Shown piece by piece: positions 1-5,155 of a stretch of 5,169 nucleotides of DNA (its first letter is position 1; every line of letters starts with the position of its first letter). The position numbers were made by a program, and so were the translations under genes. The notes under the pieces are model-generated. The model did no database searches. It was given only the letters and a program-made list of their open reading frames with translations, and had not been told where the DNA came from. Source of the stretch: Methanobrevibacter sp. (GTDB taxonomy: Archaea > Methanobacteriota > Methanobacteria > Methanobacteriales > Methanobacteriaceae); assembly GCA_016291275.1 (NCBI GenBank), contig JAEEWY010000110.1:1-5169 (forward strand). Reading direction: 5' to 3'.

Positions 1-265
1 CTTTATCCACCACACAGTAGGACACTTTATCATGCTTTTCGATTGCATCCCTTTTGTGGCTTTCCATTACAGTTCCATGGAAGTATATCTTCCCATCTAC
101 ATAAACATGACTTAATGGTACAGCATAAGGATAATCGTCATCTCCAAGCACTGCTAAGACACCACGAGGTTCGTTAATTAAAATTTCTATGCATTCCTCT
201 TCACTTAATGCCTGTTTCTTTCTTCTCATTTCTCTAAACATATTTAATAGTTTAGATTTACTCAT
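1..265 (-). CDS. NimA-like pyridoxamine 5'-phosphate oxidase family protein (N-terminal part, runs off the left edge)
   Basis: Reading the minus strand from the ATG at 265-263 gives 88 uninterrupted codons to the window edge, so the C-terminus is missing. The segment with MRRKKQALSEEECIEIL, then RGVLAVLGDDDYPYAVPLS, then KIYFHGTVMESHKRDAI is typical of the split-barrel FMN-binding flavoproteins related to 5-nitroimidazole resistance protein NimA. The YPYAVP strand and the following H-K-x-D-A-I segment are family hallmarks. Family members bind flavin; the physiological substrate here is unknown, and resistance activity should not be assumed. The start is uncertain: Met1 (265), Met9 (241) and Met13 (229) are all possible. 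Homologues I recall often begin MFREMRRK, which favours Met9. No clear Shine-Dalgarno precedes any of them; an A/T-rich TATA-like stretch lies at about 283-299 on the minus strand. The gene lies 126 bp beyond the purB stop, behind a predicted terminator, so it is probably transcribed on its own. Confidence 0.85.
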   Translation of the reverse strand, partial: MSKSKLLNMFREMRRKKQALSEEECIEILINEPRGVLAVLGDDDYPYAVPLSHVYVDGKIYFHGTVMESHKRDAIEKHDKVSYCVVDK

Positions 266-360
266 AAAAATAGTTAATTAAAAGAATATTTTTTTAAAAT
301 AAAATAGTTAGAAATAGTAAAAAGTAGGCACTGGAAAAATAGAAAAAATAAGTAAAATTG

Positions 361-402
361 TAAAATAAAAAAGAAAAAAGTAACTGGTTATTTAAAACCA
401 GT
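361..402 (-). terminator. Hairpin plus T-tract terminator of purB, overlapping its stop codon
   Basis: On the minus strand a perfect 7-bp inverted repeat, ACTGGTT at 396-402 pairing with AACCAGT at 383-389, encloses a 6-nt loop containing the TAA stop of purB (394-392). It is followed directly by a T-rich run (rc of 361-382: T6, C, T6, A, T4). One arm encodes the last codons (Asp-Trp-Phe). Archaeal RNA polymerase terminates mainly at U-tracts, so the T-run alone may be enough. Function is inferred. Confidence 0.65.
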
Positions 403-1741
403 CTTTAGATGATTCTAAAATTTCATCAACGATTATTGGTGCAGAACCAATGTATGTATGAGGATCCATGATTCTTTCAACATCTTCTTTTGTTAAGAAT
501 TGACTTGCATCAGGGTCTTCAAGGATTAGGTCTGCAAGTAATAGTTTTTCCTTGTTTGCTTTGATAGCGTTCTTTCTTGCTACTCCATAAGCAGTCTGTT
601 TACCCATTCCTGCTCTGGTAAGTTCTGCCATCAATCTTTCTGCCATGATCAATCCATTGGTGAAATTGAGGTTTCTTTCAATGTTTTCATCATAGAAAAT
701 GAGATTGTTCATGAGCTTGATTGTTAAGTTGAGAATGTAATCAGTAAGAATACAAGCTTCAGGGAACATGATTCTTTCACAGGAAGAGTTAGTCAAGTCT
801 CTTTCGTGCCAGAGTGGGTTGTTTTCCATAGCTGCATTCACATAGGATTTAACGATTCTTGCAACACCACAGATTCTTTCAGCAGTGATTGGATTCATCT
901 TGTGTGGCATGGTACTGCTTCCAACTTGCTTTTCAGGGTCGAAGAATTCTCCTAACTCTTGAATTTCAGTTCTTTGTAAGTTTCTAACTTCAAGAGCTAT
1001 TTTACTTAAGGTAGTTGCTATGTTTGCAAGGGTTGCTACAAATTCAACATGGTTGTCCCTTTGCAATACTTGGTTAGTGATTGGAGCAGGTTTTAATCCA
1101 AGAATTTCAGATACTTTCTTGTGAACTTCCCAGCCTTGGGTTCCAAGAGCTGCGGTGGTTCCTACAGCACCGTCCATCATACCAAGACAGACATTTTCCT
1201 TAGCATGCAATAATCTGTCGTATTGCCTGTGCAATTCATCTGCCCATATTGCAAATTTCATACCATAAGTGGTTGGAAGTGCATGTTGACCGTGGGTACG
1301 ACCAATGCAGACTTTCATTTTGTTCTCTTCAGCTAATTTGAGGATTATTTTAGTTAATCTTTCGATTTTTTCTTCCAATACTTCAATGGAATCCTTTAAA
1401 AGCAATGAGTTTGAACTGTCTACAATATCATTGGAGGTTGCTCCGAAATGAACATATTCTCCTGCTTCTCCTTCACATACTTCACTTAATCCTTTTGAAA
1501 GGGAAGCGATATCGTGTTTGGTTTCAGCTTCAATTTCACTTACACGTTCTACAGTAACAAATTTTGTGGTTGCTTTTGCCTTGATTTCATCTGCAAATTC
1601 TTTTGGAATGATTCCAAGCTCTCCTTCAGCTTGAGCCAATGCAGATTCAATATCTAACATTCTTTGCTGCTTATTCTCTTGTTCCCAGATTCTTTTCATT
1701 TCTGGAGTTCCATATCTAAATTCTATTGGATGTATTGCCAT
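392..1741 (-). CDS. purB: Adenylosuccinate lyase
   Basis: This cytosolic fumarase/aspartase-superfamily enzyme of purine synthesis performs two beta-eliminations that release fumarate: SAICAR to AICAR, and adenylosuccinate to AMP. The 449-residue protein has the usual family length. Visible motifs in order are TKHD at 74-77, TSND at 102-105, GRTHGQHALPTT at 147-158 with the catalytic His150 region, QRDNH at 227-231, the superfamily signature GSSTMPHKMNP at 274-284 (the flexible loop carrying the catalytic serine, Ser275 or Ser276), and WHERDLTNSSCERI at 311-324. The start is firm: MAIHPIEFRYG is a normal purB N-terminus, and a good ribosome binding site (AAAGGAGAG) lies 5 nt upstream. No truncation or lost active-site residue is seen. 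It diverges from the CPBP genes across an AT-rich gap, and no other purine gene is in the window. Confidence 0.97.
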   Translation of the reverse strand: MAIHPIEFRYGTPEMKRIWEQENKQQRMLDIESALAQAEGELGIIPKEFADEIKAKATTKFVTVERVSEIEAETKHDIASLSKGLSEVCEGEAGEYVHFGATSNDIVDSSNSLLLKDSIEVLEEKIERLTKIILKLAEENKMKVCIGRTHGQHALPTTYGMKFAIWADELHRQYDRLLHAKENVCLGMMDGAVGTTAALGTQGWEVHKKVSEILGLKPAPITNQVLQRDNHVEFVATLANIATTLSKIALEVRNLQRTEIQELGEFFDPEKQVGSSTMPHKMNPITAERICGVARIVKSYVNAAMENNPLWHERDLTNSSCERIMFPEACILTDYILNLTIKLMNNLIFYDENIERNLNFTNGLIMAERLMAELTRAGMGKQTAYGVARKNAIKANKEKLLLADLILEDPDASQFLTKEDVERIMDPHTYIGSAPIIVDEILESSKDWF

Positions 1742-1746
1742 TTAAA

Positions 1747-1790
1747 CTCTCCTTTGATTGTAGATAATTTTGATTAAATATAATTTTTTT
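1747..1790 (-). promoter_or_regulatory. Candidate purB promoter and ribosome binding site
   Basis: On the minus strand a Shine-Dalgarno AAAGGAGAG (rc of 1747-1755) ends 5 nt before the purB ATG. Further upstream, TTATATTT (rc of 1776-1783) preceded by an A-run (rc of 1784-1790) resembles an archaeal TATA box with an A-rich BRE. That places initiation near 1755-1758 and gives a short leader. The ribosome binding site is well supported; the TATA choice is tentative because the whole region is AT-rich. Confidence 0.5.
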
Positions 1791-1896
1791 AAATTAATAT
1801 AGTTTTTAAATTAAATATAAATTTTTAAATAAAATATTATATTTTTTTAAAATACATATCTATTTTTGAATTTTTGATTAAATATATTTTATTGAT

Positions 1897-1924
1897 TTTC
1901 ATATTATTTTTTTCATATTATTTT
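1897..1924. repeat. Perfect 14-bp tandem duplication
   Basis: TTTCATATTATTTT occurs twice back to back, at 1897-1910 and 1911-1924, without a mismatch. It lies in the middle of the divergent purB/CPBP spacer, away from both candidate core promoters. It could be replication slippage in AT-rich DNA or a paired protein-binding site; nothing in the sequence decides between them. Confidence 0.7.
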
Positions 1925-2040
1925 TCAATTATTTATAAAGATTTATTAATAACTATAATAAATTATTATTTAGAAAGTTAATAATATCTTGAAAATAATA
2001 ATTAATAAAATAAATAATAAAAGATAATTATTTCTTTATT

Positions 2041-2047
2041 GGGTGAT
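2041..2047 (+). promoter_or_regulatory. Ribosome binding site that fixes the start of the first CPBP gene
   Basis: GGGTGAT matches the archaeal anti-Shine-Dalgarno (3' end of 16S rRNA) and lies 4 nt before the ATG at 2052. The in-frame GTG at 2043 is inside this site and so is unlikely to be the start. Confidence 0.7.
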
Positions 2048-2051
2048 ATGT

Positions 2052-2858
2052 ATGGATTTCAGTGTTAAAGATTTCAATGTGAGACTTAGAACAATTAAGC
2101 TTTGGGAAATACTCATTGCAATAGTCATTTCTTTTTTCTTAACTTTATTTGTTGAGGGATATTTCAATATTTCCTCTGGAGAGTTGGAATACATCCTTTT
2201 CTTCTGCTTTATGATGGTATTCTTTTTGATTGCCACATATGGCACTACAGGATTCAATAAGGATGTCAATGACCTGTTTAAAGCAAGTAGCATTCTAAGG
2301 GTTTTGATTTTAGCCATTGCAAACATGTTTGTGGCAATTTTCATTCAAACCATGTTTTTCCCTTTGGATTCACTTTTAAATATGGTCAATTCAATTTCCC
2401 TACCTTTATTGGATGTGGCTACTGGGACAAATGATCCATTGCTTTTCATTTTTGAGATGTTTTCAGCAATTATCATTGCACCAATATCTGAAGAATTGTT
2501 CTTTAGGGGCGTTTTATTCAACAGATTAAAAATCAGGAAAGGATTTGTATTTGGTTTAGTTGTTTCATCAGTCATTTTTGGATTATGCCATTTCAATTAT
2601 CCTGATCATTTTTCACACATTATATATACTTGCATAATGGGAATGACTCTATGCATCTTGTATTCAAGAACAGACAATTTACTGTTGAATATGCTTGTCC
2701 ATTCTGCATATAATCTCTTATCATATCTGCTTGTGTACACTCCATTGCAATATTTGATTTTAAGTGGAGAATTCAGCTCATTAATGGGTTTAATCCTTAT
2801 TTCTTCATTGATATTTATTCCAGTTTATATTCTTTATTTCACTTATAAACTGAAATAA
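2052..2858 (+). CDS. CPBP family intramembrane metalloprotease, copy 1
   Basis: The 268-residue protein has about eight hydrophobic segments (roughly 19-38, 47-64, 83-103, 129-146, 165-180, 188-204, 209-230, 244-263). It carries the three motifs of the CAAX protease and bacteriocin-processing (CPBP/Abi) family: EELFFR at 147-152 (Glu147, Glu148, Arg152), FGLCH at 176-180 (Phe176, His180) and HSAYN at 217-221 (His217, Asn221). All expected catalytic residues are present, so an active membrane-embedded peptidase is likely. Family members include the Rce1 prenyl-protein protease and bacterial bacteriocin-immunity proteins; the substrate here is unknown. ATG 2052 is preferred over GTG 2043 because it follows GGGTGAT and gives the same N-terminus, MDFSVKDFNVRLRTI, as the neighbouring paralogue. 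The next gene starts 95 bp downstream. Confidence 0.92.
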   Translation: MDFSVKDFNVRLRTIKLWEILIAIVISFFLTLFVEGYFNISSGELEYILFFCFMMVFFLIATYGTTGFNKDVNDLFKASSILRVLILAIANMFVAIFIQTMFFPLDSLLNMVNSISLPLLDVATGTNDPLLFIFEMFSAIIIAPISEELFFRGVLFNRLKIRKGFVFGLVVSSVIFGLCHFNYPDHFSHIIYTCIMGMTLCILYSRTDNLLLNMLVHSAYNLLSYLLVYTPLQYLILSGEFSSLMGLILISSLIFIPVYILYFTYKLK

Positions 2859-2877
2859 GGGCCTATTTAAATTTAAT

Positions 2878-2893
2878 GGAAAAAATTTATTAA
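2878..2893 (+). promoter_or_regulatory. Candidate BRE/TATA promoter of the second CPBP gene
   Basis: GGAAAAAA (2878-2885) followed by TTTATTAA (2886-2893) resembles an archaeal BRE plus TATA box. It sits in the 95-bp gap between the CPBP genes and predicts initiation near 2915, about 40 nt before the ATG. If real, copy 2 can be transcribed independently of copy 1, with readthrough still possible because no strong terminator separates them. Confidence 0.45.
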
Positions 2894-2942
2894 TGGTAGC
2901 ATGTAATATTAAAAACACTTATTCAAATGATTTTTAACTGTT

Positions 2943-2947
2943 AGGTG
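2943..2947 (+). promoter_or_regulatory. Ribosome binding site that fixes the start of the second CPBP gene
   Basis: AGGTG lies 6 nt before the ATG at 2954. The in-frame GTG at 2945 is part of this element and is therefore rejected as a start. Confidence 0.6.
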
Positions 2948-2953
2948 CATAAA

Positions 2954-3754
2954 ATGGATTTTAATGTTACTGACTTTAATGTAAGGCTTAGAACAATCAG
3001 GTTAAGAGAGGCAGTTTTAGCTATTATAATTGGCTTTATCTTGAATGTAGTTCTCGTTGTAATATTCCCTTCATTAAGTGAAAATGAGACTTTAATGATC
3101 ATGCCTCTTTTATGTTTTGTTCTTTTGTTCTTCATATGGGCTTTAAGAGGCACACATGGCTTAAATGATGATTTTTCAAATCTTTTTGAAAAGGATAATC
3201 GTAGGGAAATATTCTATATATTCCTAATAAATTTCTTGTTTGTATTCTTGGTAGTGGCATTATTTGCAAATTTGGATATACTTTATGGTTTAGCATATCC
3301 TGAAATGGACCCCTTGTTGGATTTCACTCCAAATGCTCTTGACCCATTATCTTTCATTTTGGAAGTGATTTCTTCAGTCATATTGGCGCCTATTATTGAA
3401 GAATTGTTCTTTAGAGGAGTTCTATTCAACAGATTGAAAATAAGAACTGGCATAATAGCTGCTATGGTCATATCTTCAGCCCTCTTTGCTATTGGACATG
3501 AATTCGGTGGAATAACCAGTGCATTTGTATTTGGAATCTGTATGTGCATAATCTATCTGAAAACAGATAACATTCTTATGACAATGTCAATCCACTTCTT
3601 AAATAATCTTGTAGCGGTTACACTTGAAGCTGTTAATGCAGATGCATTCCTGTTCCAAATGCCAGTTGCACCTATTACAGGAATAGTTTCCGTAATTGCA
3701 GGGCTTTTGATAATAGTTTATATCTTTGAAGAGATTAAGCGATTAAGGACTTAA
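2954..3754 (+). CDS. CPBP family intramembrane metalloprotease, copy 2 (tandem paralogue)
   Basis: This 266-residue multi-pass membrane protein is clearly paralogous to its upstream neighbour. The N-terminus MDFNVTDFNVRLRTIRL and the catalytic block APIIEELFFRGVLFNRLKIR (starting at 146) are nearly identical, while the hydrophobic segments between them have diverged strongly. The CPBP motifs are complete: EELFFR at 149-154 (Glu149, Glu150, Arg154), FAIGH at 178-182 (Phe178, His182) and HFLNN at 214-218 (His214, Asn218). Hydrophobic segments lie at about 19-38, 48-64, 86-106, 132-147, 167-181, 187-201, 206-224 and 239-256. The C-terminus ends in a charged tail, EEIKRLRT. The ATG at 2954 is chosen over GTG 2945 because of the AGGTG site and alignment with copy 1. 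The substrate is unknown; maturation of a secreted or lipidated protein, or self-protection, are possibilities known for the family but not shown here. Confidence 0.92.
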   Translation: MDFNVTDFNVRLRTIRLREAVLAIIIGFILNVVLVVIFPSLSENETLMIMPLLCFVLLFFIWALRGTHGLNDDFSNLFEKDNRREIFYIFLINFLFVFLVVALFANLDILYGLAYPEMDPLLDFTPNALDPLSFILEVISSVILAPIIEELFFRGVLFNRLKIRTGIIAAMVISSALFAIGHEFGGITSAFVFGICMCIIYLKTDNILMTMSIHFLNNLVAVTLEAVNADAFLFQMPVAPITGIVSVIAGLLIIVYIFEEIKRLRT

Positions 3755-3758
3755 ATTG

Positions 3759-3860
3759 TTTTTTTCACATGTTTTTGCATTAATTCATTGACTTTTTTAC
3801 TTTTTTACTTTTTTCTCTTCTTCCACTTTTTTAACTTTTAACTTTTTTTTACTTTTTTTA
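3759..3860 (+). terminator. U-tract terminator region built of ACT(n) units
   Basis: Just after the copy 2 stop there is a T7 run (3759-3765). Then follow seven AC-T(n) units at 3791, 3799, 3807, 3825, 3834, 3841 and 3851; the first three are perfect tandem copies of ACTTTTTT. Plus-strand transcripts would carry repeated U-tracts, the main signal for archaeal termination. No strong GC hairpin is present. It would insulate the CPBP genes from the downstream HTH gene. Confidence 0.7.
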
Positions 3861-3885
3861 ATCTTACAATTTTTGACTATTTTCA

Positions 3886-3901
3886 TAGAAACATTTATAT
3901 A
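3886..3901 (+). promoter_or_regulatory. Candidate BRE/TATA promoter of the HTH regulator
   Basis: TAGAAACA followed by TTTATATA at 3894-3901 is the best archaeal BRE/TATA match in the window. Initiation would fall near 3922-3926, inside the first operator-like repeats, giving a leader of about 110 nt. Alternatives are the TAATATAAT cores inside repeats 1 and 2, and TATATTTAA at 4001-4009, which would give a nearly leaderless transcript. Confidence 0.55.
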
Positions 3902-3991
3902 GGATGTAATATAATTTTTACATATAGGAATGTAATATAATTTTTACATTTGGAATTTATTTATTACATTTGGAATGTATTTGTTACATGT
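3902..3991. repeat. Array of four operator-like repeats (ATGTAA...TTACAT)
   Basis: Ninety bases consist of four adjacent units, each beginning GGA(A)T and ending in TTACAT plus two or three bases: 3902-3926, 3927-3951, 3952-3971 and 3972-3991 (25, 25, 20 and 20 bp). Units 1 and 2 contain the perfect inverted repeat ATGTAA-N8-TTACAT (3904-3923, 3930-3949) with an identical spacer. Units 3 and 4 are 5 bp shorter, with ATTTAT or ATGTAT followed 3 nt later by TTACAT (3955-3969, 3975-3989). The array lies between the best TATA box and the HTH start codon, as expected of an autoregulatory operator. The binding protein is inferred to be the adjacent HTH regulator. Confidence 0.8.
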
Positions 3992-4032
3992 TTATGTTTC
4001 TATATTTAATCAGATATTGTTTAAGTGATCAT

Positions 4033-4275
4033 ATGAAAACAATTATAAGATATTTAAGGCAGGAGATTAAGTTGAGTCAACAGGATTTAGCTGAGTCTGT
4101 TGGAGTTACTCGTCAAACAATCAATGCCTTAGAAAACGGACGGTATAATCCCTCTTTGCTTTTAGCATATAAAATAACAAGAATCTTGAATGAAGCCACT
4201 TATGGCGAGGATAAGGATTCCTATTTAAGCATAGAGGATATTTTTAAATTTAGTGATGACGACTTTAAAAATTAA
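4033..4275 (+). CDS. Small Xre/Cro-type HTH transcriptional regulator
   Basis: The 80-residue protein is almost entirely one Xre/Cro helix-turn-helix domain. The segment LSQQDLAESVGVTRQTINALENGRYNPS (14-41) has the classic pattern, with helix 2 at about 15-22 and the recognition helix TRQTINALENG at 26-36. The short tail contains SIEDIFKF (66-73), a segment often seen at the end of these single-domain regulators; there is no ligand-binding domain. ATG 4033 is chosen because homologous regulators start at M-K-x-x-I-x-x-L-R and GTGATC (4025-4030) lies just upstream, though its spacing is short (2 nt). Longer in-frame starts at 3970 or 3988 would add a hydrophobic, cysteine-containing extension and would translate part of the operator array. 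The protein probably binds the upstream TTACAT array and controls itself and the DUF4013 gene 63 bp downstream; this is inference. The effector is unknown. Confidence 0.9.
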   Translation: MKTIIRYLRQEIKLSQQDLAESVGVTRQTINALENGRYNPSLLLAYKITRILNEATYGEDKDSYLSIEDIFKFSDDDFKN

Positions 4276-4280
4276 ATATG

Positions 4281-4299
4281 TCAAAGTTTGATGCTTTGA
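4281..4299 (+). other. Small inverted repeat after the HTH gene
   Basis: TCAAAG (4281-4286) and CTTTGA (4294-4299) form a 6-bp inverted repeat with a 7-nt loop, starting 5 nt after the HTH stop and followed by AT-rich DNA. It may be a weak attenuator or terminator, or chance. There is no long U-tract, so readthrough into the DUF4013 gene is plausible. Confidence 0.35.
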
Positions 4300-4304
4300 T
4301 TTAA

Positions 4305-4319
4305 ATTTATTTGTTACAT
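4305..4319 (+). promoter_or_regulatory. Fifth copy of the operator-like site, upstream of the DUF4013 gene
   Basis: The 15-mer ATTTATTTGTTACAT differs by one base from unit 3 (ATTTATTTATTACAT) and by one base from unit 4 (ATGTATTTGTTACAT) of the array before the HTH gene. It ends 19 bp before the DUF4013 start codon, just upstream of the ribosome binding site, and overlaps the TATA-like TTTAAATT (4300-4307 region). A bound regulator here would be expected to block transcription of the DUF4013 gene. Confidence 0.65.
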
Positions 4320-4326
4320 ATTGTTT

Positions 4327-4332
4327 AGGGGT
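4327..4332 (+). promoter_or_regulatory. Ribosome binding site that fixes the DUF4013 start
   Basis: AGGGGT lies 6 nt before the ATG at 4339. The in-frame TTG at 4321 is upstream of this site and adjoins the operator, so it is rejected as a start. Confidence 0.6.
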
Positions 4333-4338
4333 AAAAAA

Positions 4339-5073
4339 ATGATATTAGATATTTATAAGGATTCTTTAGAGTATTCTGCTAAAGACTTAAAGACTTTATT
4401 GGTATTGGGAGTAACTTACTTTTTAAGTTTCCTTTTGCTTCCAATTTTCTTGATTTACGGTTATTCCTACAGAGTAACCAAAATCTCTGTAGAAGGTATG
4501 ATTAATGGTAATGATCCATTGCCAGAATTTGATAACATCATTGACATGTTTGTAGATGGTATAAAGGTTGTTCTGGTCTATCTGATTTATGTGCTAGTTC
4601 CATTTATAATATTCTTCCTGTTTGCAGTGATATCCAGTTCAATCGGAGGATATGGTGAATCTGCATTAATGGCTATCGGCACTGTCATTACTGTTGTGTT
4701 AATCTTATTTGCTTATGTTATGAGCATGTTTGGAGTAGCACACATGGCAAATAATGGCGATTCATTATCTAAAGCATTTAATTATAAGGAAATAATTGAA
4801 ATCATAAAATCTGTTGGTGTTACAAGAAGCTTAGGAGCTTACATTGGTTTAGTTATTATTTGCTCAGCAATTTATGCGGTTGTTTTCTTCTTGATTCTAT
4901 TCGTATTCGGATTCTTTGGAATATTTACCGGAACTTTAGGATTTGCTATGGCAGCTGGCGGAATATTTGTTGCAGGATTTTTTATAGCTTACCTTGTAAT
5001 GTTGTTTATTGTAGGTCCTTACACCATGATAATGCAATCAAGAGTAAGCGGATTATTATACAATCTTCATTAA
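4339..5073 (+). CDS. DUF4013 family multi-pass membrane protein
   Basis: The 244-residue protein is very hydrophobic, with segments at about 20-40, 77-97, 112-135, 167-195 and 203-228. It shows the layout of DUF4013 proteins, which are common in methanogens and haloarchaea: a first membrane helix, then GYSYRVTKISVEGMINGNDP leading into LPEF (41-64) and a D-MFVDGIK segment (69-76). The C-terminus reads GPYTMIMQSRVSGLLYNLH, matching the family's usual ending. The glycine-rich stretch at 191-214 may pack helices tightly. The biochemical function of DUF4013 is not known to me and none is assigned. It lies 63 bp downstream of the HTH gene and carries its own copy of that gene's operator-like site, so it is the probable target of the regulator. 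Start: ATG 4339 with AGGGGT upstream. No truncation is seen. Confidence 0.85.
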   Translation: MILDIYKDSLEYSAKDLKTLLVLGVTYFLSFLLLPIFLIYGYSYRVTKISVEGMINGNDPLPEFDNIIDMFVDGIKVVLVYLIYVLVPFIIFFLFAVISSSIGGYGESALMAIGTVITVVLILFAYVMSMFGVAHMANNGDSLSKAFNYKEIIEIIKSVGVTRSLGAYIGLVIICSAIYAVVFFLILFVFGFFGIFTGTLGFAMAAGGIFVAGFFIAYLVMLFIVGPYTMIMQSRVSGLLYNLH

Positions 5074-5084
5074 TTAATTAAAAG

Positions 5085-5122
5085 CTTTAAAATAAAAAAT
5101 CTTTAAAATTAAAATTTTTAAG
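5085..5122 (+). terminator. Possible weak terminator after the DUF4013 gene
   Basis: CTTTAAAATT (5101-5110) and AATTTTTAAG (5113-5122) form an imperfect, purely AT inverted repeat with a 2-nt loop. CTTTAAAAT also occurs as a direct repeat at 5085-5093 and 5101-5109. T-runs here are short, so termination is uncertain. Confidence 0.3.
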
Positions 5123-5152
5123 TTATATTTTATTATTTTCTTTATTGGTGAT
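5123..5152 (+). promoter_or_regulatory. Candidate promoter and ribosome binding site of the gene at the right edge
   Basis: TTATATTT at 5123-5130 could serve as a TATA box, and GGTGAT at 5147-5152 is a good archaeal ribosome binding site 3 nt before the ATG at 5156. TTTCTTTATTGGTGAT closely matches the sequence before the first CPBP gene (2031-2047, one extra G there). Confidence 0.45.
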
Positions 5153-5155
5153 TTT

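Larger units (their letters stand above)
1742..2051. other. Divergent AT-rich intergenic region with short direct repeats
   Basis: About 310 bp between the divergent purB and CPBP genes hold almost only A and T, with no credible ORF or RNA gene. Two repeats are visible. A 15-bp direct repeat TTTTGATTAAATATA occurs at 1768-1782 and 1872-1886; the first copy overlaps the candidate purB TATA element on the minus strand. A perfect 14-bp tandem duplication TTTCATATTATTTT occurs at 1897-1910 and 1911-1924. A possible plus-strand promoter for the first CPBP gene is AGAAAG plus TTAATAATA at 1972-1986, with TTTATAAA at 1932-1939 as an alternative. Neither is distinctive against this background. Confidence 0.6.

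Noticed and set aside
2036..2344. Minus-strand ORF opposite the first CPBP gene
   Set aside because: It lies antisense to a well-supported gene, has low-complexity composition, and its repeated LTLKS peptide is simply the complement of the DF-x-V repeat of the sense N-terminus.
2345..2596. Minus-strand ORF inside the first CPBP gene
   Set aside because: Antisense to the catalytic region of the CPBP protein, with no recognisable domain and no ribosome binding site.
2941..3153. Minus-strand ORF opposite the start of the second CPBP gene
   Set aside because: Its similarity to the ORF opposite copy 1 is explained by the duplication of the sense genes, not by a conserved antisense product.
3283..3549. 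Minus-strand ORF inside the second CPBP gene
   Set aside because: Antisense shadow of the EELFFR block, with no domain of its own.
3902..3949. Possible MsvR-type redox regulator operator
   Set aside because: The known MsvR operators have a TTCG...CGAA-type core as I recall, which is not present, and the adjacent regulator is an Xre-type protein without the MsvR V4R domain.
3902..3991. Possible CRISPR array or plasmid-type iterons
   Set aside because: Repeats are 20-25 bp with no spacers between them and no cas, replication or partition gene nearby; the position between a TATA box and an HTH gene fits an operator better.
3970..4032. Longer N-terminus for the HTH regulator
   Set aside because: It would start at TTG 3970 or ATG 3988, inside the operator array, and adds a hydrophobic Cys-containing segment not seen in this family; ATG 4033 gives the normal domain start.
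4860..5081. Plus-strand ORF in another frame within the DUF4013 gene
   Set aside because: Cys/Arg/Ile-rich translation without domain features, fully overlapping the well-supported membrane protein frame.
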